Assembly: GCF_021287135.1 (NCBI RefSeq)
Contig: NZ_JAJTBB010000061.1
Location: forward strand, 1 to 37,566
Origin: Acidovorax sp.
Lineage (GTDB): Bacteria > Pseudomonadota > Gammaproteobacteria > Burkholderiales > Burkholderiaceae_C
DNA length: 37,566 nucleotides
Direction: 5' to 3'
The notes beneath the pieces are model-generated. The model was not told the DNA's origin, did no database searches, and was given only the letters and a program-made list of their open reading frames with translations. Each line of letters opens with the position of its first letter. Position 1 is the stretch's first letter. Shown here one piece after another: positions 13,396 through 22,130 of this stretch. The position numbers and the translations under genes were made by a program.

Positions 13396-16300
13396 ATGAG
13401 CCATTTCCTCGATCGACTCACGCACTTTTCGCAACCCCGCGAGACCTTCGCCCAGGGCCACGGCGAGACCAACGGTGAAGACCGCACCTGGGAAGACGCC
13501 TACCGCGACCGCTGGGCGCACGACAAGATCGTGCGCAGCACCCACGGCGTGAACTGCACCGGCAGCTGCAGCTGGAAGATTTACGTCAAGGGCGGCATCG
13601 TCACCTGGGAAACCCAGCAGACCGACTACCCCCGCACCCGGCCCGACCTGCCCAACCACGAGCCCCGTGGCTGCGCGCGCGGCGCCAGCTACAGCTGGTA
13701 CCTGTACAGCGCCAACCGCGTGAAGTACCCCATGGTGCGCGGCCGCCTGCTCAAGCACTGGCGTGCAGCCCTGGCCATTGCCAAGAGCCCCGTGGACGCC
13801 TGGGCCAGCATCGTGGAGAACGACGCGGCCCGCCGCGAATGGCAAAAGCAGCGCGGCCTGGGCGGCTTCGTGCGCAGCACCTGGGATGAAGTGAACCAGA
13901 TGATTGCCGCGGCCAACGTCTACACCATCAAGAAGCACGGGCCGGACCGCATCATCGGCTTCTCGCCCATCCCGGCCATGTCGATGATCTCGTACGCCGC
14001 CGGCAGCCGCTACCTCAGCCTGATCGGTGGCGTGTGCATGAGCTTCTACGACTGGTACTGCGACCTGCCCCCCAGCAGCCCGCAGGTGTGGGGCGAGCAG
14101 ACCGACGTGCCCGAATCGGCCGACTGGTACAACAGCTCGTACATCATTGCCTGGGGCTCCAACGTGCCCCAGACGCGCACGCCCGACGCGCACTTCCTGA
14201 CCGAGGTGCGCTACAAGGGCACCAAGGTCGTGGCCGTCACGCCCGACTACTCCGAAGTGGCCAAGCTGGCCGACCTGTGGATGCACCCCAAGCAGGGCAC
14301 CGACGCCGCAGCCGCCATGGCCATGGGCCATGTGATCCTGAAGGAGTTCTACTTCAAGGACGGCGGCAAGGGCCGCAGTACCTACTTTGACGACTACGCG
14401 CGCCGCTACACCGACCTGCCGCTCTTGGTCGTGCTCAAGGAAAAGACGCTGCCCGACGGCCGCAAGGCCATGGTGCCGGACCGCTACGTGCGTGCCAGCG
14501 ATTTCCCTGGCCAGCTCGACCAGTCCAACAACCCCGACTGGAAGACCGTGGGCTACGACGAGCTGGGCCAGGTCACGCTGCCCAACGGCTCCATCGGCTT
14601 CCGCTGGGGGGCTGACGGCCGCGCCGACCAGGGCCTGTGGAACCTGGAGAACAAGGAAGCCCGCACCGGCAACACCGTGAAGCTCAAGCTGTCGGTGATG
14701 GAAGACGGCGCCCAGGCCTACGACGTGGCGGATGTCGCCTTCCCGTACTTTGGCGGTGTGCACGCGCCGAACTTCACCGCCAACGACCAGGGCGGCGACG
14801 TGATGGTGCGCCGCGTGCCCGTGACCCATCTGGACCTGCACGGCGACGGCATCGAAGGCCGCGTGGCCGTGGCCACCGTGTTCGACCTGCTGGCCGGCAA
14901 CTACGGCATCGACCGCGGCCTGCCCGGAGAAGAGCCCGGCGGCGACTACGACGCAGACCGTCCGTACACGCCCGCATGGCAAGAGAAGATCACCGGCGTG
15001 CCGCGCGACCAGATCATCACCGTGGCCCGCCAGTTCGCCGACAACGCCGACAAGACCCATGGCAAGTCCATGGTCATCATCGGCGCGGCCATGAACCACT
15101 GGTACCACAGTGACATGAACTACCGCGGCATCATCAACATGCTGATGCTGTGCGGCTGCATCGGCCAAAGCGGCGGCGGCTGGGCGCACTACGTGGGCCA
15201 GGAAAAGCTGCGGCCCCAGACGGGCTGGACGGCCCTGGCCTTTGCGCTGGACTGGATCCGCCCGCCCCGCCAGATGAACAGCACGAGCTTCTTCTACGCC
15301 CACACCGACCAGTGGCGCTACGAGAAGCTGGGCATGGAGGAGATCCTGTCGCCATTGGCCGACCAGCGCGCCTACCACGGCGCCCAGATCGACTACAACG
15401 TGCGCGCCGAGCGCATGGGCTGGCTGCCCTCCGCGCCCCAGCTCAAGACCAGCCCGCTGCAGGTGGCCAAGGACGCCGCTGCGAAGGGCTTGGACGCCAA
15501 GGACTACGTGGTCCAGTCGCTGAAGGACGGCAGCCTGCAAATGAGCTGCGAGGACCCGGACCACCCCGACAACTGGCCGCGCAACATGTTCGTGTGGCGC
15601 TCCAACATCCTGGGCTCGTCGGGCAAGGGGCATGAGTACTTCCTCAAGCACCTGCTGGGCACCACGCATGGCGTGCAGGGCAAGGACCTGGGCCACGATG
15701 AGGCCAAGCCCGAAGAAGTGCAGTGGCACGCCAAGGCACCCGAAGGCAAGCTGGACCTGCTGGTCACGCTGGACTTCCGCATGAGCACGACTTGCCTGTA
15801 CTCCGACATCGTGCTGCCCACCGCCACCTGGTACGAGAAGAACGACCTCAACACCAGTGACATGCACCCCTTCATCCACCCGCTGTCCACCGCCGTGGAC
15901 CCCGCCTGGCAGGCCAAGAGCGACTGGGAGATCTACAAGGGCTTCGCCAAGGCTGTGAGCGAGGTCAGCGTGGGCCATCTGGGCGTCGAGAAGGACGTGG
16001 TGCTCACCCCCATCATGCACGACACGGCGGGTGAAATGGCCCAGCCCTATGGCGTGCGCGACTGGAAGAAGGGCGAGTGCGAACTCATCCCCGGCAAGAC
16101 CGCGCCGCAGGTCACGGTGGTCGAGCGCGACTACCCCAACCTGTACAAGCGCTTCACCGCCCTGGGCCCGCTGATGGACAAGGCCGGCAACGGCGGCAAG
16201 GGCATTGGCTGGAACACGCAGACCGAGGTGGGCCAGCTGGGCGATCTGAACGGCCGCGTGAAGGAAGAGGGCGTGACGCAGGGCATGCCCCGCATCGTGA

Positions 16301-17187
16301 GCGACATCGACGCCACCGAGGTGGTGATGATGCTGGCCCCTGAAACCAACGGCCACGTGGCTTGCAAGGCTTGGGAGGCCCTGGGCAAGCAGACCGGCCG
16401 CGACCACGTGCACCTGGCGCTGCACCGTGAAGACGAGAAGATCCGCTTCCGCGATATCCAGGCGCAGCCGCGCAAGATCATCAGCTCGCCGACCTGGTCG
16501 GGGCTGGAAAGCGAGAAGGTCAGCTACAACGCGGGTTACACCAACGTGCACGAGCTGATCCCATGGCGCACCCTCACGGGCCGCCAGCAGTTCTACCAGG
16601 ACCACCCCTGGATGCGCGACTTCGGCGAGGGTTTCGTGAGCTACCGCCCGCCCGTGCACCTCAAGACGCTGGAAGAGGTGGAGGGCCGCAAGCCCAACGG
16701 GCACAAGGAGATTGCGCTCAACTTCATCACGCCGCACCAGAAGTGGGGCATCCACAGCACGTACAGCGACAACCTGCACATGCTGACCCTCAACCGGGGC
16801 GGCTCGGTGGTGTGGCTGAGTGAAGACGATGCACGGCGTGCCGGCATCGTGGACAACGACTGGGTGGAACTGTTCAACGCCAACGGCGCCATCGCGGCCC
16901 GCGCGGTGGTGAGCCAGCGCGTGAACCCCGGCATGGTGATGATGTACCACTCGCAAGAGAAGATCATCAACACCCCCGGCGCCGAGACCACGGGCACCCG
17001 CGGCGGCATCCACAACTCGGTCACCCGCATTGTGCTCAAGCCCACCCACATGATCGGTGGCTATGCGCAGTACAGCTACGGCTTCAACTACTACGGAACC
17101 ATTGGCACCAACCGCGACGAGTTCGTGCTGGTGCGCAAGATGAACCGCGTGGACTGGCTCGACGATGAACTCGCAAACACCCCCTGA
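13396..17187 (+). CDS. narG: Respiratory nitrate reductase alpha subunit NarG
   Basis: This is the molybdenum catalytic subunit that reduces nitrate to nitrite on the cytoplasmic side of the membrane. It has 1263 residues (E. coli 1247). H50, C54, C58 and C93 form the FS0 iron-sulfur site with its unusual histidine ligand, as in E. coli NarG (H49, C53, C57, C92). D223 in SFYDWYCDLPP corresponds to the Mo ligand Asp222. The conserved block around GEQTDVPESADWYNS and the C-terminal molybdopterin dinucleotide-binding region are intact. There is no twin-arginine signal, as expected for the membrane-bound Nar type. AAGGAG precedes the ATG by seven to eight bases. The stop codon TGA lies within a dispersed repeat, and narH begins only 177 bases later. 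A 1272-codon frame on the other strand is a composition artefact. Confidence 0.98.
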   Translation: MSHFLDRLTHFSQPRETFAQGHGETNGEDRTWEDAYRDRWAHDKIVRSTHGVNCTGSCSWKIYVKGGIVTWETQQTDYPRTRPDLPNHEPRGCARGASYSWYLYSANRVKYPMVRGRLLKHWRAALAIAKSPVDAWASIVENDAARREWQKQRGLGGFVRSTWDEVNQMIAAANVYTIKKHGPDRIIGFSPIPAMSMISYAAGSRYLSLIGGVCMSFYDWYCDLPPSSPQVWGEQTDVPESADWYNSSYIIAWGSNVPQTRTPDAHFLTEVRYKGTKVVAVTPDYSEVAKLADLWMHPKQGTDAAAAMAMGHVILKEFYFKDGGKGRSTYFDDYARRYTDLPLLVVLKEKTLPDGRKAMVPDRYVRASDFPGQLDQSNNPDWKTVGYDELGQVTLPNGSIGFRWGADGRADQGLWNLENKEARTGNTVKLKLSVMEDGAQAYDVADVAFPYFGGVHAPNFTANDQGGDVMVRRVPVTHLDLHGDGIEGRVAVATVFDLLAGNYGIDRGLPGEEPGGDYDADRPYTPAWQEKITGVPRDQIITVARQFADNADKTHGKSMVIIGAAMNHWYHSDMNYRGIINMLMLCGCIGQSGGGWAHYVGQEKLRPQTGWTALAFALDWIRPPRQMNSTSFFYAHTDQWRYEKLGMEEILSPLADQRAYHGAQIDYNVRAERMGWLPSAPQLKTSPLQVAKDAAAKGLDAKDYVVQSLKDGSLQMSCEDPDHPDNWPRNMFVWRSNILGSSGKGHEYFLKHLLGTTHGVQGKDLGHDEAKPEEVQWHAKAPEGKLDLLVTLDFRMSTTCLYSDIVLPTATWYEKNDLNTSDMHPFIHPLSTAVDPAWQAKSDWEIYKGFAKAVSEVSVGHLGVEKDVVLTPIMHDTAGEMAQPYGVRDWKKGECELIPGKTAPQVTVVERDYPNLYKRFTALGPLMDKAGNGGKGIGWNTQTEVGQLGDLNGRVKEEGVTQGMPRIVSDIDATEVVMMLAPETNGHVACKAWEALGKQTGRDHVHLALHREDEKIRFRDIQAQPRKIISSPTWSGLESEKVSYNAGYTNVHELIPWRTLTGRQQFYQDHPWMRDFGEGFVSYRPPVHLKTLEEVEGRKPNGHKEIALNFITPHQKWGIHSTYSDNLHMLTLNRGGSVVWLSEDDARRAGIVDNDWVELFNANGAIAARAVVSQRVNPGMVMMYHSQEKIINTPGAETTGTRGGIHNSVTRIVLKPTHMIGGYAQYSYGFNYYGTIGTNRDEFVLVRKMNRVDWLDDELANTP

Positions 17188-17269
17188 GTCGCTTCGCGCC
17201 TTCCCCCTCTCTCGCTTCGCGGGAGGGGGACGACAGCCTCACTGCGGGGCGGCCCTTGCTCGCTGTCCC
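17180..17269 (+). repeat. Post-stop hairpin repeat, copy 4 (narG-narH gap)
   Basis: It begins CCCCCTGAGTCGCTTCGCGC, so the TGA at 17185-17187 that stops narG belongs to the repeat. A strong stem follows (CCCCCTCTC with GGGAGGGGG around CGCTTCGC), then GACAGCCTCACTGCGGGGCG and GCCCTTGCTCGCTGTCCC. It aligns almost end to end with copy 1. It fills half of the 177-base gap between narG and narH, an unusually long gap for two subunits made in equal amounts. No T-run follows the stem. Confidence 0.75.
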
Positions 17270-17364
17270 GCGCGCAGGCCCCGGCGCCTCTCACAGCCCG
17301 CGAACGCAAGACGCTCAGCGCACCCCTCGACAAGACGTGTGGACACGTCGATAGGAGAAACACG

Positions 17365-18888
17365 ATGAAAATTCGCGCACAAATCGGCATGGTGCTGAAC
17401 CTGGACAAGTGCATCGGCTGCCACACCTGCTCCGTGACCTGCAAGAACGTTTGGACCAGCCGCCCCGGCGTGGAATACGCCTGGTTCAACAACGTGGAAA
17501 GCAAGCCCGGCATCGGCTACCCCAAGGAATGGGAAAACCAGGACAAGTGGAACGGCGGCTGGGTTCGCAACCCGGACGGCTCCATTGCCCCCCGACAGGG
17601 CGGCAAGTGGAAGCTGCTCATGCGCATCTTCGCCAACCCCAACCTGCCGCAGATCGACGACTACTACGAGCCCTTCACGTTCGACTACGACCACCTGCAG
17701 TCGGCGCCTGAGACCAAGGCCGCGCCGACCGCGCGACCCCGCAGCCTGATCACCGGCCAGCGCATGGAGAAGATCGAGTGGGGGCCGAACTGGGAAGAAA
17801 TCCTGGGCGGCGAGTTCAGCAAACGCAGCAAGGACAAGAACTTCGACGAGGTGCAAAAGGACATCTACGGCCAGTTTGAAAACACCTTCATGATGTACCT
17901 GCCGCGCCTGTGCGAGCACTGCCTGAACCCGGCGTGCGTGGCATCATGCCCCTCGGGCTCGATCTACAAGCGCGAGGAAGACGGCATCGTGCTGATCGAC
18001 CAGGACAAGTGCCGCGGCTGGCGCATGTGCGTGAGCGGCTGCCCCTACAAGAAGATCTACTACAACTGGCAGTCGGGCAAGGCCGAGAAGTGCATCTTCT
18101 GCTACCCCCGCATCGAAGCGGGCCAGCCGACCGTGTGCTCCGAAACCTGCGTGGGCCGCATCCGCTACCTGGGCGTGCTGCTGTATGACGCAGACCGCAT
18201 CCAGGAGGCTGCCAGCGTGGAGCGCGACCGCGACCTGTACCAGGCGCAGCTCGACATCTTCCTCAATCCCAACGACCCGGAAGTCATCAAGCAGGCCCGC
18301 ATTGACGGCATCCCCGACAGCTGGATGGAAGCCGCCCGCAACAGCCCCGTCTACAAGATGGCGGTGGACTGGAAGGTGGCCCTGCCGCTGCACCCCGAGT
18401 ACCGCACGCTGCCCATGGTGTGGTACGTGCCGCCGCTGTCGCCCATCACCTCTGCGGCCAACGCGGGCCAAGTGGGCGTGAATGGCGAGATCCCTGACGT
18501 GTCGCAGCTGCGCATCCCCGTGCAGTACCTCGCCAACCTGCTCACCGCCGGCGATACCGGCCCCGTGGTGCGCGCGCTGGAACGCATGCTGGCCATGCGC
18601 ACCTACCAGCGTGACAAGCATGTGGAGCAGCGCCAGAACCTGGCCGTGCTCAAGCAGGCGGGGCTGTCAATGGCCGAGGTGGAGGAGATGTACCAGGTGA
18701 TGGCGATTGCCAATTACGAGGACCGCTTTGTCATCCCGTCGGCCCACCGCGAATACGCCGAGAACGCGTTCGACATCCGCGGCGGCTGCGGCTTCTCGTT
18801 CGGCAACGGCTGCTCGGACGGCGCGACGGAAGTCAGCATGTTCGGCGGCAAGAAGCCCCGAACGATCCCGATCAAGGCCACGGTCTGA
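17365..18888 (+). CDS. narH: Respiratory nitrate reductase beta subunit NarH
   Basis: This is the electron-transfer subunit linking haem b of NarI to NarG. It has 507 residues (E. coli 512). Four cysteine groups match E. coli: C16/C19/C22/C26; C183/C186/C191/C195; C216/C222/C226 with Trp219 in place of a cysteine, the mark of the [3Fe-4S] cluster; and C243/C246/C258/C262. The ATG is preceded by TAGGAG at seven to eight bases. The upstream gap holds a dispersed repeat, so its mRNA may be processed separately from narG. narJ follows after 20 bases. Confidence 0.98.
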   Translation: MKIRAQIGMVLNLDKCIGCHTCSVTCKNVWTSRPGVEYAWFNNVESKPGIGYPKEWENQDKWNGGWVRNPDGSIAPRQGGKWKLLMRIFANPNLPQIDDYYEPFTFDYDHLQSAPETKAAPTARPRSLITGQRMEKIEWGPNWEEILGGEFSKRSKDKNFDEVQKDIYGQFENTFMMYLPRLCEHCLNPACVASCPSGSIYKREEDGIVLIDQDKCRGWRMCVSGCPYKKIYYNWQSGKAEKCIFCYPRIEAGQPTVCSETCVGRIRYLGVLLYDADRIQEAASVERDRDLYQAQLDIFLNPNDPEVIKQARIDGIPDSWMEAARNSPVYKMAVDWKVALPLHPEYRTLPMVWYVPPLSPITSAANAGQVGVNGEIPDVSQLRIPVQYLANLLTAGDTGPVVRALERMLAMRTYQRDKHVEQRQNLAVLKQAGLSMAEVEEMYQVMAIANYEDRFVIPSAHREYAENAFDIRGGCGFSFGNGCSDGATEVSMFGGKKPRTIPIKATV

Positions 18889-18908
18889 CCGCAGGGAAGG
18901 AAATCACC

Positions 18909-19619
18909 ATGTTCAAGAAGAACCCGACCTCCGTGCGCCTGACCCTGCGCGCCCTGGGCTACCTGCTGAGCTATCCCGATGCGCAGCTGCGCAGCGTGAT
19001 GCCGCAGCTCATCGACGCGCTGCAGGCCGAGCAGGCCCTCACGGCCGAGCGCATGGACGAGCTGAAGGCCGTGTGCCAGCACCTCGCCGCGCTGGACCCG
19101 CTGGAAGCCGAAGCCCGCTACGTGGACAACTTCGACCGCGGCCGCCAGACCTCGCTGCACCTGTTCGAGCACGTGCACGGCGACTCGCGCGACCGCGGCC
19201 CGGCGCTCATCGACCTGATGCAGACCTACGAAAAATCAGGCCTGCAGTTTGAGGCCGACGAGCTGCCCGACCACCTGCCCGTGGTGCTGGAGTTCGCCTC
19301 GACCCAGCCGCCCGAGGTGGCCAAGGAGTTTCTGGGCGAAATGGCCCACATCCTCAACGCCTTGTTCAGTGCGCTGGTGGCGCGCAACAGCCCCTACGCC
19401 AGCGTGATTGCCGCGGTGCTCGAAGTGTCGGGCCAGCGTGTGCAGTCGGTCGCCCTCACACCCGAGCCCGCCATGGACGAGGTCTGGGCCGAGCCCGAGG
19501 CCTTTGGCGGCTGCAGCACGCAAGGTCAGTCCAAGCCCGGCAACCTGCGCGACGGGCAGCCCGTGCACTTTGTTCGCAACGCCCGCACCGAGCGGGCTCC
19601 CCAAGGAGTCTCAGCATGA
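18909..19619 (+). CDS. narJ: Nitrate reductase assembly chaperone NarJ
   Basis: The product has 236 residues (E. coli 236), is cytoplasmic and all-helical, and belongs to the NarJ/TorD family. It is not part of the final enzyme: it holds NarGH until molybdenum cofactor and the first iron-sulfur cluster are in place and the complex docks on NarI. The family core is clear in YVDNFDRGRQTSLHLFEHVH and GDSRDRGPALIDLMQTYEKS (about residues 75-115), with LPDHLPVVLEF further on. The C-terminal 50 residues are divergent, as usual. AAGGAA lies before the ATG, and the stop codon overlaps the narI start (ATGA). Confidence 0.95.
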   Translation: MFKKNPTSVRLTLRALGYLLSYPDAQLRSVMPQLIDALQAEQALTAERMDELKAVCQHLAALDPLEAEARYVDNFDRGRQTSLHLFEHVHGDSRDRGPALIDLMQTYEKSGLQFEADELPDHLPVVLEFASTQPPEVAKEFLGEMAHILNALFSALVARNSPYASVIAAVLEVSGQRVQSVALTPEPAMDEVWAEPEAFGGCSTQGQSKPGNLRDGQPVHFVRNARTERAPQGVSA

Positions 19620-20350
19620 CCACCCCCTGGATCGATACCCTGCTGTTTGGCATCTACCCCTACATCTGCCTGGCCGTGTTCTTCATCGGCAGCTGGGCGC
19701 GGTTTGACCGCGACCAGTACACCTGGAAGAGCGATTCGTCGCAGCTGCTGCGCACCGGCAGCCTGCGCTGGGGCAGCAACCTGTTCCACATCGGCGTGCT
19801 GTTTCTGTTCTTCGGCCACACCTTCGGCATGTTGACGCCCCACGTGGTGTACGAGCATTTCATCAGCGCTGGCAACAAACAGCTCATGGCCATGGTCTCG
19901 GGTGGCATCGCCGGCCTCTTCGGCTTTCTGGGCGTGTCCATCCTGCTGCACCGCCGCCTGTCGGACGCACGCATCCGCGCCACGTCCAAGACCAGCGACA
20001 TCGTGCTGCTGTTCCTGCTGTGGCTGCAGCTGGCACTGGGCCTGGCCACCATTCCGCTGTCGGCCCAGCACCTGGACGGCTCCATGATGATGAAGCTGGC
20101 CGAGTGGGGCCAGCGCGTGGTCACCTTCCGCAGCGGCGGCGTGGAGCTGCTCGCCGAAGCGGGCTGGATCTTCAAGGCCCACATGTTCCTGGGCATGACG
20201 ATCTTCCTGGTGTTTCCCTTCACCCGCCTGGTGCATGTGTGGAGCGGCTTTGGCACGCTGGCCTATGTGCTGCGCCCCTACCAGGTGGTGCGCGCTCGGC
20301 GCCTGAATCTGCCCGCAGGCCATATGCAGCCGCAAGACCGCCGCGCCTGA
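19616..20350 (+). CDS. narI: Respiratory nitrate reductase gamma subunit NarI
   Basis: This cytochrome b membrane subunit oxidises quinol and passes electrons to NarH. It has 244 residues and about five membrane helices. Haem ligands are H58, H68, H189 and H207, aligning with E. coli H56, H66, H187 and H205. The N-terminal TLLFGIYPYICLAVFFIGSW helix and the WGSNLFHIGVLFLFFGHTFG helix are typical. It begins inside the narJ stop codon, with AAGGAG eight to nine bases upstream inside narJ. It is followed after 28 bases by the PpiC-type isomerase gene. Confidence 0.97.
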   Translation: MTTPWIDTLLFGIYPYICLAVFFIGSWARFDRDQYTWKSDSSQLLRTGSLRWGSNLFHIGVLFLFFGHTFGMLTPHVVYEHFISAGNKQLMAMVSGGIAGLFGFLGVSILLHRRLSDARIRATSKTSDIVLLFLLWLQLALGLATIPLSAQHLDGSMMMKLAEWGQRVVTFRSGGVELLAEAGWIFKAHMFLGMTIFLVFPFTRLVHVWSGFGTLAYVLRPYQVVRARRLNLPAGHMQPQDRRA

Positions 20351-20378
20351 ATCCCACCCTTTTTGCCAGGAGTACACC

Positions 20379-21323
20379 ATGAGCGGATGTGGAACCGGAG
20401 GCTGCGGCTGCAGCACCGCCCCTGAGATCGGCAGCCCCGGGCTTGCCAGCACGCTGACGCCCGCCCAGGCGGCGGCCTATGAGGCGCTGGCCGCGGCCAT
20501 GGCGCAAGCTCCGGCGCCCGCCGGCGGTGCGGCGGAGCGGGCTGGCGAGGGCGGCCCGGCGGCGGAGATTGCTCGCGTCAATGGCGTGGCGTTGAACGGC
20601 CCCCACGAATGGCTGGAGGAAGAGGCGCTGCGCCAGCGCGCCTGCACCGAGCTGCTGCGCCAGGCGGCGCAGCAGGCCGGGCTGCTGCCGGCCAGCGATG
20701 TGCCGGGTGCGGAAGGTGCCATCAGCGTAGAGGCCTCCGACGCGATCGAGCGCCTGCTGGAGCGTGAGCTGTCCGTGCCTGACCCCTCGGAAGACGCCTG
20801 CCGCCGTTACCACGAGGCGCACCCGGTGGCCCATGCCCAGGGCGAGCGCGCGCAACTGCGCCATGTGCTGTTTGCCGTGACGCCCGGCGTGGATGTGAAG
20901 CAACTGCGCCTGCGGGCCGAGGCCCTGCTGATCGAGCTGCGCTGCGCGGACGATGGCGGAGCCCAGTTTGCGCGGGCGGCGGCGCAGTGGTCCAACTGCC
21001 CGAGCGGCCAGCAAGGCGGCGAGCTGGGCTGGCTGACCCGCGCCGATTGCGCGCCAGAGTTTGCCCGCGAGGTTTTCGGCGGCAACGAAATCGGCGTGCT
21101 GGCCCGGCTGGTGCACAGCCGCTTCGGCCTGCATGTGGTGGAGGTGGTGGCGCGGGATCCCGGCCGCCAGCCTGCATTCGAAGAGGTGCGCGCGGCGGTT
21201 GCGCTCACCTTGCGGCAGCAAGCCTGGGTGAATGCGCTGCGGCAGTATCTGCAACTGCTCGCCGGTGCCGCCCAGGTGGAGGGCGTGGCGCTGGACGCTG
21301 CCAGCTCTGCGCTTGTCCAGTAG
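20379..21323 (+). CDS. PpiC-type (parvulin) peptidyl-prolyl isomerase of the nar cluster
   Basis: The product has 314 residues. A parvulin domain (about 160-265) shows RAQLRHVLFAVTPGVD at its start, CPSGQQGGELGWLTR in the middle and SRFGLHVVEVVAR at its end, with a helical part before it (about 60-150), as in NifM and PpiC-like proteins. There is no signal peptide, so it acts in the cytoplasm. A similar gene follows narI in Pseudomonas aeruginosa, which supports a role in folding or maturing nitrate reductase, though the substrate is unproven. The N-terminus is odd: MSGCGTGGCGCSTAP, a glycine-cysteine motif (C4, C9, C11) that could bind metal. CAGGAG lies eight bases before the ATG. Long Ala-rich linkers are present. 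Confidence 0.85.
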   Translation: MSGCGTGGCGCSTAPEIGSPGLASTLTPAQAAAYEALAAAMAQAPAPAGGAAERAGEGGPAAEIARVNGVALNGPHEWLEEEALRQRACTELLRQAAQQAGLLPASDVPGAEGAISVEASDAIERLLERELSVPDPSEDACRRYHEAHPVAHAQGERAQLRHVLFAVTPGVDVKQLRLRAEALLIELRCADDGGAQFARAAAQWSNCPSGQQGGELGWLTRADCAPEFAREVFGGNEIGVLARLVHSRFGLHVVEVVARDPGRQPAFEEVRAAVALTLRQQAWVNALRQYLQLLAGAAQVEGVALDAASSALVQ

Positions 21324-21353
21324 CGACCGCTCGCTCTGCCACGGACCGCGCCC

Positions 21354-22031
21354 ATGCCCGACGAGCTGCTAGACCGCCTGCGCCAATTCCACAATGACGC
21401 CTTTCCCCAGTACCGCGAGCAGTTTCAGGCCCTGGTGGATGAGGGGCAGCACCCCACGACACTGTTCATCGGGTGCTCGGATTCGCGCCTGGTGCCGTAC
21501 CTGCTGACGGGTTCCGGGCCGGGCGAGTTGTTTCTGGTGCGTAACGTCGGTGCGTTTGTGCCGCCGTACGACGGCTCGCACGGCCACCATGGCACCACGG
21601 CGGCCATCGAGTTTGCGGTGCTCAACCTGCAGGTGCGGCGGATCGTGGTGTGCGGCCACAGTCATTGTGGGGCTATCAAGGCCATGTATGGTGAGGTCTC
21701 GCCCGAGGCGCCCAACCTGGACCGCTGGCTGGATCTGGGGCGCGAGGCGTTGCTGCCCATGTCGCCGGGTCCGGAGGTGCTGCGCCGCACCGAGCAGCGC
21801 GCGGTGGTGCTGCAGCTGGAGCGCCTCATGGAATACCCGATGGTGCGCGGCCGTGTGCAGGCGGGCCAGATCAGCCTGCACGGCTGGCACTACGTGATCG
21901 AGGAAGGAGAGGTCCATGTCTTTGACGTCAGCACCGGCGGCTTTGTGCCTGCCTCGCGCGCGGACAACAGCGGGACCGGGCCTTACCACCCCTATGTGGA
22001 GCACGACGGGCAGGTGCTGGTGGATGAGTAG
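21354..22031 (+). CDS. Beta-class carbonic anhydrase
   Basis: The 225-residue cytoplasmic zinc enzyme interconverts CO2 and bicarbonate. Zinc ligands are C41 (in CSDSR, with the D43/R45 dyad), H102 and C105 in VVCGHSHCGAIKAM. The RNVGAFVPPY and HHGTTAAIEFAV segments are those of bacterial beta enzymes of the Can/CynT type. The length and the C-terminal beta strand (VSTGGFVPA) are complete. The gene lies 30 bases after the isomerase gene with only a weak binding site (CGGA), so it may be co-transcribed with nar. A carbonic anhydrase is not a standard part of nar operons; here it lies between nitrate reductase and the anaerobic nucleotide reductase operon. Confidence 0.92.
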   Translation: MPDELLDRLRQFHNDAFPQYREQFQALVDEGQHPTTLFIGCSDSRLVPYLLTGSGPGELFLVRNVGAFVPPYDGSHGHHGTTAAIEFAVLNLQVRRIVVCGHSHCGAIKAMYGEVSPEAPNLDRWLDLGREALLPMSPGPEVLRRTEQRAVVLQLERLMEYPMVRGRVQAGQISLHGWHYVIEEGEVHVFDVSTGGFVPASRADNSGTGPYHPYVEHDGQVLVDE

Positions 22032-22081
22032 CGCTGGGGCGGCTTGCCATGCGCCTGCATTCGGAGTGGAATGAGCGCTTC

Positions 22082-22130
22082 TTGACGGACCTCAACACCG
22101 TCTCCAGGTGAAACCCAAATCATCGGCCCA
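22082..22130 (+). promoter_or_regulatory. Predicted class II FNR-type promoter of the nrdJ operon, apparently leaderless
   Basis: TTGACGGACCTCAA (22082-22095) fits TTGA-N6-TCAA. Placing it at -41.5 puts the start of transcription at 22130, the A of the nrdJ ATG. The -10 window (22118-22123) reads AATCAT, four of six matches to TATAAT. No ribosome binding site lies within 15 bases of the ATG; the only AGG is about 20 bases away. Distances are the same, base for base, as in front of narX. Confidence 0.55.

Noticed and set aside
13231-17049. A 1272-codon open frame on the minus strand opposite narG
   Set aside because: It is a mirror of the GC-rich codon pattern of narG. It has no recognisable domain, consists of His/Ala/Val/Gly-rich low-complexity sequence, and narG matches a known protein end to end.
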